Origin: Tellurirhabdus bombi
Lineage (GTDB): Bacteria > Bacteroidota > Bacteroidia > Cytophagales > Spirosomataceae
Reading direction: 5' to 3'
Length of the DNA: 64,000 nt
NCBI RefSeq assembly: GCF_021484805.1
Contig: NZ_CP090557.1
Coordinates: 1,996,001-2,060,000 of the forward strand
Position 1 is the first letter of the stretch, and the number at the start of each line of letters is the position of its first letter. The notes under the pieces are model-generated. The model ran no database searches, was not told the origin of the DNA, and saw nothing but the letters and a program-made list of their open reading frames with translations. Shown in pieces: positions 56,885-64,000 of the stretch. The position numbers were made by a program, and so were the translations under genes.

Positions 56885-56927
56885 GCTAAGCCCCTAATTC
56901 GCTTCCTAGGCAAATTAGGGGCTTAGC
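56885..56927 (-). terminator. Terminator of the heparinase-like gene
   Basis: GCTAAGCCCCTAATT / AATTAGGGGCTTAGC, 15-bp stem with a 13-nt loop. The minus strand continues TTTTTAG. It lies 30 bp after the stop. Confidence 0.8.
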
Positions 56928-56956
56928 CGTACGTCAAAAGGCTACTGCTGAAGGCA

Positions 56957-58834
56957 TTAATGAGGCCACTGCTGGAGCGGCTGAATCTTCGTTTTCGCTG
57001 TTTTAGCCGCCTTGTCGGGAATGAGCAGAACGGTAAGCGCCGACTTTGTTTTGGCAGGTACTTTCACCTCGAACCCAACCCGGATCGTTCCCGGATTAGC
57101 TGCGTCGTAATCATTCGGTGGATCGGTGGTCCAGGTTTTGAGAGCCACCTTGGCCGGCTCCGCGACCTCCAAAATAAGCTTTTTACCATCTTTGGTTAAT
57201 TCAGCCTTATTGCCACTGATGATTTTCACCGTTGCGGGCGTAAGCATGGTCCAGCGAACGGTAGCTTCGTCGGACAGCGTTTCAACTTCGTCCCGTACCA
57301 CAACGTACGCGCTATTGGCTAGTGCAATACCCCGGTTGGCCGTCGCGAGCGAGCCTTTATAGACATCCGTCAGGTCGATGGTTGTATTCATAAAAGCCGG
57401 ATTGCTGGAAGAACTTAGGATCGGTGCTTTCCCGACTACACGTTGCAAACTATCATTGATGGTCAATGTGTTGTGGACAAAGTTGTTGTACCGGAATACG
57501 CGCCAGCGTTGGGCGTTTTGCCGACTGTTCCAAAGATCAACCTTCTTTGATTCCAGCGATTCGTAGTTCTGCATCCCGAAATCCATCGCCCAACGAACCC
57601 CGTCGGCTTCCATGACGAACGAACCAATGTCCATGTGCGCGTGGCTGGTAGACGGGCTACCTCCTTTAATACCCACGTAAATAGCTGACGGATCAGACCA
57701 GGACGTACGCATGAGCGCAACGGGCGTTTTGCCTTTACCAACCCACATCGTGGCTTTGGGGGCGGCCAGATTGGTGACGCCGATGCCATTACTCCAAAGC
57801 AGGGTGGCGGGCAGAAGGCGGTTTTTGAGGTATCCTTTCGGGTCTTCGTTGATCAGGCGGTTCCGCTCAACCCACAGCAGTGAAGGGTCTTTGAGCTTGC
57901 TGGCAAACCAGAACATGGCGGGTTGCGTTTCACTGCCTGTGCCAGCGTCCGAGTAATTAAAAGGCAGTCCAGATGGGCCGGTCATGTTCTCAAGGTAGGC
58001 CGCTGTTTTCAGGAAGCCGGGGCGGGCTGATAAGCCAAAATCACTGTTAAACGCTTTTTCGAGGGCGCTAATCAGCATGACATTGAAGCTCGTTCCGTAG
58101 CCCCAGTACCCGTATCCTTCGGGATAAGCGCCGTCAGGGGCGTAGTCGGTCATGGAGGTGACCACCGTTTCAATGGCTCGATTGATCACGCGTTTTGCCA
58201 GTTCCGGCTGGTCTTCATAGATTGCCAGGGCACCGTAAGTCATCCCCGCGTTACAAACCTGGTTCCAGTTGTTAGAGCTTCGGAGCCAGCTATTGTGCTT
58301 CGGGTCCATCGAGGGTTCAATGCCTTTTTTGAGAATGGCCTCTTTAATGGCAGAACGAGAGCTTTCAGATAAATCGTGGTAAAGCCAGTCGTAGCCAATG
58401 GAAACCGCCATGGTCATTTCGGCGACATCTAGAAAGTGGGAGGGGTTCCAGTCGCTGAACGCCGAGATGGCCAGCAGTTCCTTTTCAGCCCGTTTCAGGT
58501 ATTTATCCTGATGAGTCATTCGCCAGGCGTAAGACAGGTAAAAGAGGCGGCGCAGGCCCTCCCGCGATTTGTCGAGGAGCCGCCTTCCAATCTGGATGCG
58601 TTGCAGCGGCGCGGCGTCGATCAGCCGGTCGCATTCCCCGAGAATGGCCTGGTGCATTTTGTCCCAGGCTTTGTCGGCGCCAACGGTGCGTTTGATGGCT
58701 TCTTCTTCGCCTTTCAGGAGCAAAATTCTTGGATGATCAGGAAATTTGGAGGCCGCCAGATGGTCGGTTTGGGCAATGACGGACGAATAGCTTACCAGAA
58801 AAATAACCAGAAGCTTAAAAACAAGGTGGTTCAT
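56957..58834 (-). CDS. Heparinase II/III-like exported polysaccharide lyase
   Basis: A 625-residue protein with a Sec leader ending near SVIAQ. An alpha/alpha-toroid (about 60-340) has the hallmark WLRSSNNWNQVCNAGM and YPEGYGYWGYG. A C-terminal beta-sandwich domain contains STSHAHMDIGSFVMEADG (His-x-His near 400) and YNNFVHNTLTIND, both family-typical. Relatives cleave uronate-containing glycans such as alginate or heparin-like chains by beta-elimination. It is 122 bp from the ceramidase-like gene start region and has its own terminator. The substrate is unknown. Confidence 0.82.
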   Translation of the reverse strand: MNHLVFKLLVIFLVSYSSVIAQTDHLAASKFPDHPRILLLKGEEEAIKRTVGADKAWDKMHQAILGECDRLIDAAPLQRIQIGRRLLDKSREGLRRLFYLSYAWRMTHQDKYLKRAEKELLAISAFSDWNPSHFLDVAEMTMAVSIGYDWLYHDLSESSRSAIKEAILKKGIEPSMDPKHNSWLRSSNNWNQVCNAGMTYGALAIYEDQPELAKRVINRAIETVVTSMTDYAPDGAYPEGYGYWGYGTSFNVMLISALEKAFNSDFGLSARPGFLKTAAYLENMTGPSGLPFNYSDAGTGSETQPAMFWFASKLKDPSLLWVERNRLINEDPKGYLKNRLLPATLLWSNGIGVTNLAAPKATMWVGKGKTPVALMRTSWSDPSAIYVGIKGGSPSTSHAHMDIGSFVMEADGVRWAMDFGMQNYESLESKKVDLWNSRQNAQRWRVFRYNNFVHNTLTINDSLQRVVGKAPILSSSSNPAFMNTTIDLTDVYKGSLATANRGIALANSAYVVVRDEVETLSDEATVRWTMLTPATVKIISGNKAELTKDGKKLILEVAEPAKVALKTWTTDPPNDYDAANPGTIRVGFEVKVPAKTKSALTVLLIPDKAAKTAKTKIQPLQQWPH

Positions 58835-58982
58835 GGGCTACAGAGCGTGTACGTAGAAGCAGAAAGGTTAGCGGGTCATAGGGATTATCGCTAATAAAAG
58901 CGGCATCCGAACCAGATATACTTTCGGCGGAAACGCAAATTCAGAATGGCGCTCTAGCAATCCGGGTATTGCTCCCCACTGC

Positions 58983-60332
58983 TCAAAACTTTCGGAGCAA
59001 ACCCTGCATCATCTCCGTAAAATAAGCGCCGTTGTAAGGCCCGAACCAGTTCATTGTCTGTGTTTCATAGGCTTTTAGTTGGTAATATTTGTCGGGCGTG
59101 ATGTAACCCACGTAACCGCCATCGAAGCTGGTAACCATCAGGTTAAACCCTTTTTGGGTAGCTACCTGATCAATTGCCGGAACTAGCTCGCCGGAAAAGT
59201 CGCAGGGCGCGCCGAGAAGTACGGTCTGGCCAATGCGGAGTGCTTTCAGATCAGACGGATAGTTGCCGTATAAACTATAGAATAAGCCCGGACGAACCCG
59301 CCAATCGCCCAGAATGCGTGGGCTTGGTTCACGCAGGGCCAGCGGCAGGGTCAGAACGCCCAGGGCACTGTCGGGACGCGTTTTTAAGTTGGTCAGGGCG
59401 GGGGAGATGCGCGTCATTAGGCTATCCGTAAACTGATCAATGGCCACAAAACGGTCTTTCTCGTTCGAAGCGCGCGAGCCGGTACTGCCCACCGCCCCGG
59501 CCATAAACGCCGCAAAACCGCCCGTTTCTTTCTCCAGTTTATCCACCAATGCGCCCGGATAATCCCGACTCAAAAACTGATACGCCTTCATGTTCACAAT
59601 GGTCGCGTGGCCCGAATACGTGCAAAGCAGGGCCGAAGTGCCGTCCGTTTTCTGAAGCTTGAGCAGCCGGATTTTATCATCCACCGGATAAGCGTTATTC
59701 AACCGATTGTAGATAAACGGGCGCGCCGAAACATCCGTAAATCCAAGCGCAGCGGGAGCCAGTTGTTGCTGCGCCGTAACGATGGATTTCAGGATGGCAT
59801 CGGTAATGCGATCAATAATGCGCTGATCAAATTTGCCGGAAAAAAGGCGGCCCACCAGACCGGGTGCCCACCCGCCGAGGCTGTTGTGCGAGTGAATAGC
59901 CCCCGTGTAAACGTCTTCCCACCGAAACCCGATTTCGGGAAGTCTTTTCTTGAGCTGCTCCGTTACGGTCGGTGGCGTGATGAGTAAATCCAGCGCCACA
60001 AGCGCCACTTTGGTACTGCCGTTATCCAGCACAATCGCCCGGACATAGATGGAATCGTGTACGCTTTCCCAATGCTTCCCCCAGCGGGCACCGTACCCGC
60101 CCGTCGGCGTGGTGTAAGGTGGCGTTATATTAACTTTAGCCCAGCCAGCTTGCAAAGGCATTTTTGGCTTCGGTGGCGGAGCCAATTTGCGGAGGCGCTG
60201 GTTGGTCAGGCGGTAATAGGCAGTTTGTTGATACGGTGTATAATCGACGGGAGAGAGGCTAACGGCTAAAAAGAGACCAAGAAAGATCACCAGGCCCAAC
60301 AGGACTTTCAGCAGGATTCGCACGTATTTCAT
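58983..60332 (-). CDS. Neutral/alkaline ceramidase-like membrane-anchored protein
   Basis: A 449-residue protein with an N-terminal signal anchor (about 5-26) and a neutral ceramidase N-terminal fold. Family motifs are AGWAKVNITPPYTTPTGGYGAR and the zinc-site region TGAIHSHNSLGG (about 138-149), with SGHATI near residue 240 giving another metal His. Neutral ceramidases split the amide of ceramide, but many bacterial relatives have no proven activity. It is separated from the heparinase-like gene by about 150 bp on the same strand. Confidence 0.8.
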   Translation of the reverse strand: MKYVRILLKVLLGLVIFLGLFLAVSLSPVDYTPYQQTAYYRLTNQRLRKLAPPPKPKMPLQAGWAKVNITPPYTTPTGGYGARWGKHWESVHDSIYVRAIVLDNGSTKVALVALDLLITPPTVTEQLKKRLPEIGFRWEDVYTGAIHSHNSLGGWAPGLVGRLFSGKFDQRIIDRITDAILKSIVTAQQQLAPAALGFTDVSARPFIYNRLNNAYPVDDKIRLLKLQKTDGTSALLCTYSGHATIVNMKAYQFLSRDYPGALVDKLEKETGGFAAFMAGAVGSTGSRASNEKDRFVAIDQFTDSLMTRISPALTNLKTRPDSALGVLTLPLALREPSPRILGDWRVRPGLFYSLYGNYPSDLKALRIGQTVLLGAPCDFSGELVPAIDQVATQKGFNLMVTSFDGGYVGYITPDKYYQLKAYETQTMNWFGPYNGAYFTEMMQGLLRKF

Positions 60333-60482
60333 GGGCTTAACTTACGGCATTTGTTTCATTTTTTAAACTATATTTGATCGGACAGACTATTCCGGATTGT
60401 AGCTTTAAGCGCCATTTTGCCGTGATTGAGGCAAAGTCTGGAGAAAAAACTGGCCGTCTGAACGAGAAAACCGTAGCTGCCT

Positions 60483-61073
60483 ATGTCGTCAATTCTGATC
60501 CTTTTTGCTCACCCCGCTTTAGAAAAATCAAGAGCAAATCAGATCTTGCTTCGCGCTTGTCGGGAGGTTGAGTCGGTGACCGTCAATGATTTATACGAAC
60601 AATATCCGGATTTTGATATTGATGTTGACCGGGAACAACAACTATTGATCGACCACGATTACATTATTTTACAGCATCCATTTTACTGGTACAGTTCACC
60701 CGCTATGATTAAGCAGTGGGAAGATCTGGTGCTGGAACACGGTTGGGCGTATGGCCGGGAAGGGAAGGCGCTAATTGGAAAAAAGATGCTTAACGTCCTG
60801 ACAACGGGTGGGCCGAAGGGCGCTTACCAGGAAGAAGGTCTTAACCGATTTACCATGCGCCAACTGCTGGCTCCTTTTGATCAGACGGCTCATTTGTGCA
60901 AGATGATTTACCTGCCCCCGTTTGTGATCCATGGTACACACCGACTCAGCTTGAACGAAATAAAGCAGTATGCGGCTCGCTATCAGCGCCTTCTGACGCT
61001 ACTGGCAAACGATGAACTGGATCTGGAAGAAGCCCGGAAGCGGCAATACCTAAACGAATTATTCCCAGAATAA
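60483..61073 (+). CDS. KefF-like flavodoxin-fold quinone reductase
   Basis: A 196-residue NAD(P)H dehydrogenase of the flavodoxin-2 fold. Motifs are ILILFAHPALEKS near the start (FMN phosphate site), LQHPFYWYSSPAMIKQWED and VLTTGGPKGAY. KefF is the cytoplasmic activating partner of the KefC K+/H+ antiporter in E. coli. Here it precedes a KefC-type gene by 7 bp, which is the same arrangement and supports a joint complex. Confidence 0.88.
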   Translation: MSSILILFAHPALEKSRANQILLRACREVESVTVNDLYEQYPDFDIDVDREQQLLIDHDYIILQHPFYWYSSPAMIKQWEDLVLEHGWAYGREGKALIGKKMLNVLTTGGPKGAYQEEGLNRFTMRQLLAPFDQTAHLCKMIYLPPFVIHGTHRLSLNEIKQYAARYQRLLTLLANDELDLEEARKRQYLNELFPE

Positions 61074-61080
61074 CCCACTT

Positions 61081-62964
61081 ATGAATCAATCCATTCTACT
61101 CCAGGCCATTATCTATCTGGCTTCCGGGGTTTTGTTTGTGCCCATTGCCAAGAAACTCGGACTGGGTTCCGTACTTGGTTACCTGCTGGCGGGGGTGGTA
61201 ATTGGCCCGGCGGTGCTGGGTCTGGTGGGCGATGAAGGGCAGGATATCATGCATTTTGCCGAATTTGGCGTTATCATCATGCTCTTTCTGGTGGGGCTGG
61301 AACTGGAACCCGAACGGCTTTGGAAACTTCGCGTTCCGGTGCTGGGGCTGGGTGGTTTGCAGGTGTTGCTGACGGCTTTGCTGACCGGTGGGCTGGCTTT
61401 TGCTACTGGCTTACCGTGGCAACCGGCGCTGGCGCTAGGCATGATTCTGGCCATGTCGTCGACGGCCATTGTTCTGCAAACCCTGAACGAAAAAGGGCTG
61501 ATGCAAACGGCTGCCGGACAAAATACGTTCTCGGTGCTGCTGTTTCAGGACATTGCCGTTATTCCCATTCTGGCGATTATGCCGCTACTGGCGACGTATC
61601 CGGTAGTCGAAGCCGCCGACCACCACGCCCATTTTTCGCTGGTCGATGGATTACCCGGCTGGGTGCGGCCTTTTGTGGTGGTAGGTGCGGTTGTGCTGCT
61701 GGTGCTGGTTGGACGATACGTGATGGGGACGGTTTTTCGCATCATTGCCCAGACGGGTTTGCGGGAGGTTTTCATCGCCACGGCCCTGCTCATGGTGGCC
61801 GGAATTTCGATCCTGATGGAAATGGTGGGCCTCAGTCCGGCGCTGGGTGCTTTTGTGGCGGGCGTGGTGCTGGCCAACAGCGAGTACAAACACGAACTGG
61901 AAAGTGACATTGATCCGTTTAAGGGCTTATTGCTCGGCTTGTTTTTTATCTCCGTTGGCGCTTCCATCAATTTTGCATTGATTGCTGAAAATCCGTTGTT
62001 AGTCATCGGCATCGTACTGGGAGTTATGGCGGCTAAGGCGTTGGTTCTGGCCACGTTGGGTAAGGTGTTTAAGTTGCAGACGGATCAGAATTTGCTGTTT
62101 TCGCTGGGACTTTGCCAGGTGGGTGAATTTGCCTTCGTTCTATTTTCCTTTGCTACGCAAAACGGAATTTTGTCGCAGGAAGTAGTTGATTTGATGACGG
62201 CGGCGGTGGCCATCAGCATGGGGTTGACGCCCCTGATTTTTCTGGCGAACGAAAAGCTGTTGCTACCCCGGTTGGGCACCAAAGAGGCCGTGGATAAAGA
62301 GCAGGATCACATTGAGGAGCACAATACCGTAATTGTAGCTGGTTTTGGGCGATACGGTAACATTGTCGGTCGGTTTCTGCGCGCGAATAACATTGGAACG
62401 ACCGTCTTGGATTTTGATTCGGACCGGGTGGATACGCTGCGAAAATTAGGGATCAAAGTCTATTACGGGGATGCATCACGCTACGACCTGTTGAAATCGG
62501 CAGGGGCCGAAAAAGCCAAATTGATGGTCATTGCGCTTGATTCACCCGAAAAAGCGCTGGACTTGGTCGAAACCGCCCGGAAACATTTTCCGAACCTGAA
62601 ACTGCTGGTGAGGGCTGCCGACCGGGATGATGCCTACGAATTGCTGGATGTGGGGATCGACCATGTTTACCGCGAAACCCTTGATAGTTCGTTGCGCATG
62701 GGCGTTGATGCCATGACGTTGCTGGGCTTCCGGGCGTATCATTCGCAACGGGCCGCGCGGCTCTTTCTGAAACACGACGAGCGGAGCATGAGCGAGTTAG
62801 CTGCCCTTCGCCACGACCGGAAGCAATATTTCAGCAGTGCCCGCCAACGCATTGAGGATCTGGAAGAATTAATCAAATCCGATAGCTCTAACCGCTGGTT
62901 GAAAGATGTGGGCGACGGCTGGGACGCGGAGTCATTGCGTAAAGAAGCCAACCAGCAGCGGTAA
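61081..62964 (+). CDS. KefC-type CPA2 monovalent cation/proton antiporter with RCK domain
   Basis: A 627-residue protein. The membrane part (about 1-390, roughly twelve helices) has LGYLLAGVVIGPAVLGLV, ELEPERLWKL and AMSSTAIVLQTL typical of CPA2. A cytoplasmic RCK/TrkA-N domain (about 415-535) has the Rossmann motif VIVAGFGRYGNIVG. The C-terminal tail (about 540-627) is charged. It exports K+ in exchange for H+ during electrophile stress in E. coli. The glutathione sensing of true KefC is not assured in this phylum. Confidence 0.92.
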   Translation: MNQSILLQAIIYLASGVLFVPIAKKLGLGSVLGYLLAGVVIGPAVLGLVGDEGQDIMHFAEFGVIIMLFLVGLELEPERLWKLRVPVLGLGGLQVLLTALLTGGLAFATGLPWQPALALGMILAMSSTAIVLQTLNEKGLMQTAAGQNTFSVLLFQDIAVIPILAIMPLLATYPVVEAADHHAHFSLVDGLPGWVRPFVVVGAVVLLVLVGRYVMGTVFRIIAQTGLREVFIATALLMVAGISILMEMVGLSPALGAFVAGVVLANSEYKHELESDIDPFKGLLLGLFFISVGASINFALIAENPLLVIGIVLGVMAAKALVLATLGKVFKLQTDQNLLFSLGLCQVGEFAFVLFSFATQNGILSQEVVDLMTAAVAISMGLTPLIFLANEKLLLPRLGTKEAVDKEQDHIEEHNTVIVAGFGRYGNIVGRFLRANNIGTTVLDFDSDRVDTLRKLGIKVYYGDASRYDLLKSAGAEKAKLMVIALDSPEKALDLVETARKHFPNLKLLVRAADRDDAYELLDVGIDHVYRETLDSSLRMGVDAMTLLGFRAYHSQRAARLFLKHDERSMSELAALRHDRKQYFSSARQRIEDLEELIKSDSSNRWLKDVGDGWDAESLRKEANQQR

Positions 62965-62994
62965 TTTTGTGGTGCATCAGCCGGGCAGAAATCG

Positions 62995-63002
62995 TACTTT
63001 TG
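62995..63002 (+). promoter_or_regulatory. -7 element of murI, very close to the start codon
   Basis: TACTTTTG is an exact TAnnTTTG ending 4 bp before the murI ATG at 63007. A TTTG at 62966-62969 lies 25 bp upstream. The mRNA would be leaderless or almost so. Confidence 0.5.
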
Positions 63003-63006
63003 TCCT

Positions 63007-63828
63007 ATGTCTTACCAACCCATTGGCGTATTCGATTCGGGCTACGGCGGCCTGACGGTCCTGAAATCCCTGGTCGGAAAACTGCCCCAGTACGATTATA
63101 TTTATCTGGGCGACAATGCCCGTACTCCCTACGGTACGCGCTCGTTTGATACGGTGTACCAATATACGCTGGAATGCGTGCAGCACCTTTTCCGCAAGGG
63201 TTGCCAACTGGTGATTTTAGCCTGTAACACGGCTTCGGCGAAGGCCTTACGCAACATTCAGCAACTGGATTTGCCGCATATCGCGCCGGAGCGTCGGGTG
63301 CTGGGCGTGATCCGACCTACCACGGAAGTGATCGGCCATTATACGAAAACAGGCCATGTTGGCATCCTGGCAACGCGGGGAACCGTTACGTCGGAATCGT
63401 ATTTAGTGGAAATCGAGAAGTTTTTTCCGGAACTAACCGTTTTTCAGGAGGCCTGTCCCATGTGGGTGCCGCTGGTCGAAAACGGGGAATACCAGAGTGC
63501 CGGAGCCGACTATTTTGTGCAGCAGCACATCGACCATCTGATGCGGCAGTCGCCGGACATTGATACATTGCTTTTGGCTTGTACGCACTACCCATTACTA
63601 TTACCAAAAATTCGCAAAGTCGTTCCTGAATCCATCACAATCTTAAGCCAGGGCGACATTGTAGCTACCAGCTTAACCGACTACCTGCGGCGTCATCCCG
63701 ACATGGATGCGCAGTGCAGCAAAGGCGGAACGCTTCAGTTTTACACGACCGATTCACCCACGGAGTTTGGACGGCAGGCGGGCGTTTTCTGGGGCGAGCC
63801 TGTCGAAGCGGAATGGTTAAAACTATAG
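63007..63828 (+). CDS. murI: Glutamate racemase
   Basis: The 273-residue enzyme makes D-glutamate for peptidoglycan. The substrate loop is IGVFDSGYGGLTVLK (about 7-21). The two catalytic Cys are Cys73 (ACNTAS) and Cys192 (ACTHYP). Length is normal. It has its own promoter element inside the 42-bp gap after the antiporter gene. Its 3' end is convergent with a cupin gene. Confidence 0.96.
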   Translation: MSYQPIGVFDSGYGGLTVLKSLVGKLPQYDYIYLGDNARTPYGTRSFDTVYQYTLECVQHLFRKGCQLVILACNTASAKALRNIQQLDLPHIAPERRVLGVIRPTTEVIGHYTKTGHVGILATRGTVTSESYLVEIEKFFPELTVFQEACPMWVPLVENGEYQSAGADYFVQQHIDHLMRQSPDIDTLLLACTHYPLLLPKIRKVVPESITILSQGDIVATSLTDYLRRHPDMDAQCSKGGTLQFYTTDSPTEFGRQAGVFWGEPVEAEWLKL

Positions 63829-63834
63829 GTAAGT

Positions 63835-64000
63835 TCAGGGCGGCGAAGTGGCTGCTTCGCCGCCCTTTGGTCCATAAAAAAGAACCCAGGTGCTGAAATC
63901 GTCGGTAAAGTTTTCGAAGCGGTGTACTACCCCGGCGGGAACAAACAGCACATCACCGGGTCGGAAACGGGTCGTACTGGTACCAGCTGGATCTTAAATC
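63835..64000 (-). CDS. Cupin-domain protein, 3' part only, apparent frameshift at the edge
   Basis: The last about 52 codons read FRPGDVLFVPAGVVHRFENF and end in GGEAATSPP with the stop at 63835-63837, a clear cupin second motif (PxG...H...). Going back from there the frame meets a TAA at 63994-63996, while the neighbouring frame reads FKIQ, which is what cupins show just before this strand. A one-base shift near 63980-63990 (sequencing error or real) would join them. The upstream part lies outside the window. Confidence 0.6.
63837..63866. terminator. Convergent murI / cupin hairpin
   Basis: AGGGCGGCGAAG / CTTCGCCGCCCT, a perfect 12-bp GC-rich stem with a 6-nt loop, 8 bp after the murI stop. 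It overlaps the last codons of the cupin gene. Confidence 0.6.

Noticed and set aside
1-64000. tRNA, rRNA, CRISPR array, insertion sequence or prophage
   Set aside because: No cloverleaf, regular spaced direct repeats, transposase or integrase motifs, or terminal inverted repeats were recognised.

Overview
The window looks like chromosomal DNA from a bacterium of the phylum Bacteroidota, most likely order Cytophagales (Spirosomataceae-like; this rank is an inference). The signs are two SusC/SusD outer-membrane pairs, an ExbB-ExbD-ExbD-TonB operon, a type B L31 protein, Bacteroidota -7 promoter elements (TAnnTTTG) before several genes, and many Sec, Tat and lipoprotein leaders. I see no tRNA, rRNA, insertion sequence, prophage or CRISPR array. 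Coding density is high and composition is even, with AT-rich spacers.

Layout. 1-5463 (minus): TonB energy module exbB-exbD-exbD-tonB, followed by a small membrane protein, a PstS-like lipoprotein and a TPR protein cut by the window edge. 5837-10614: MFS exporter, class I ribonucleotide reductase large subunit, then ribosomal protein L31 on the plus strand. 10827-15724: an orphan SusC/SusD pair. 15845-20895: DedA membrane protein, phosphosulfolactate synthase, thioesterase, Crp/Fnr regulator, DUF2141 protein and guaB. 20918-27366 (minus): an eight-gene run holB-rimB-rimK-hemC-cyclophilin-RmlD-like-unknown-phosphoesterase. 27437-33611: GlmU-like protein, aroE, nagA, ribD, prmC and a MoxR ATPase.

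33622-51666 is the accessory core and the most interesting part. It is a polysaccharide-utilisation-like locus led by an IclR regulator that is divergent from a SusC/SusD pair. It continues with a LamG protein, a divergent GH10 enzyme, a glucarate-dehydratase-like enolase-superfamily protein, an SDR dehydrogenase, a beta-mannosidase-like GH2, an anion-symporter-type MFS protein, an RraA-type aldolase, a Tat-exported esterase and a sialate-O-acetylesterase-like SGNH esterase. Read together, the genes suggest outer-membrane capture and cleavage of an acylated, uronate-bearing glycan, then import and non-phosphorylative breakdown of a sugar acid (dehydration, oxidation, aldol cleavage). The exact substrate cannot be read from sequence.

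51724-60332 (mostly minus) adds another SGNH hydrolase, a cytoplasmic trehalase, two small exported proteins of unknown function, an aldo/keto reductase, a heparinase II/III-like protein and a ceramidase-like protein. 60483-63828 returns to core functions: a KefF-KefC-type K+/H+ antiporter pair and murI. A cupin gene with an apparent frameshift runs off the right edge.
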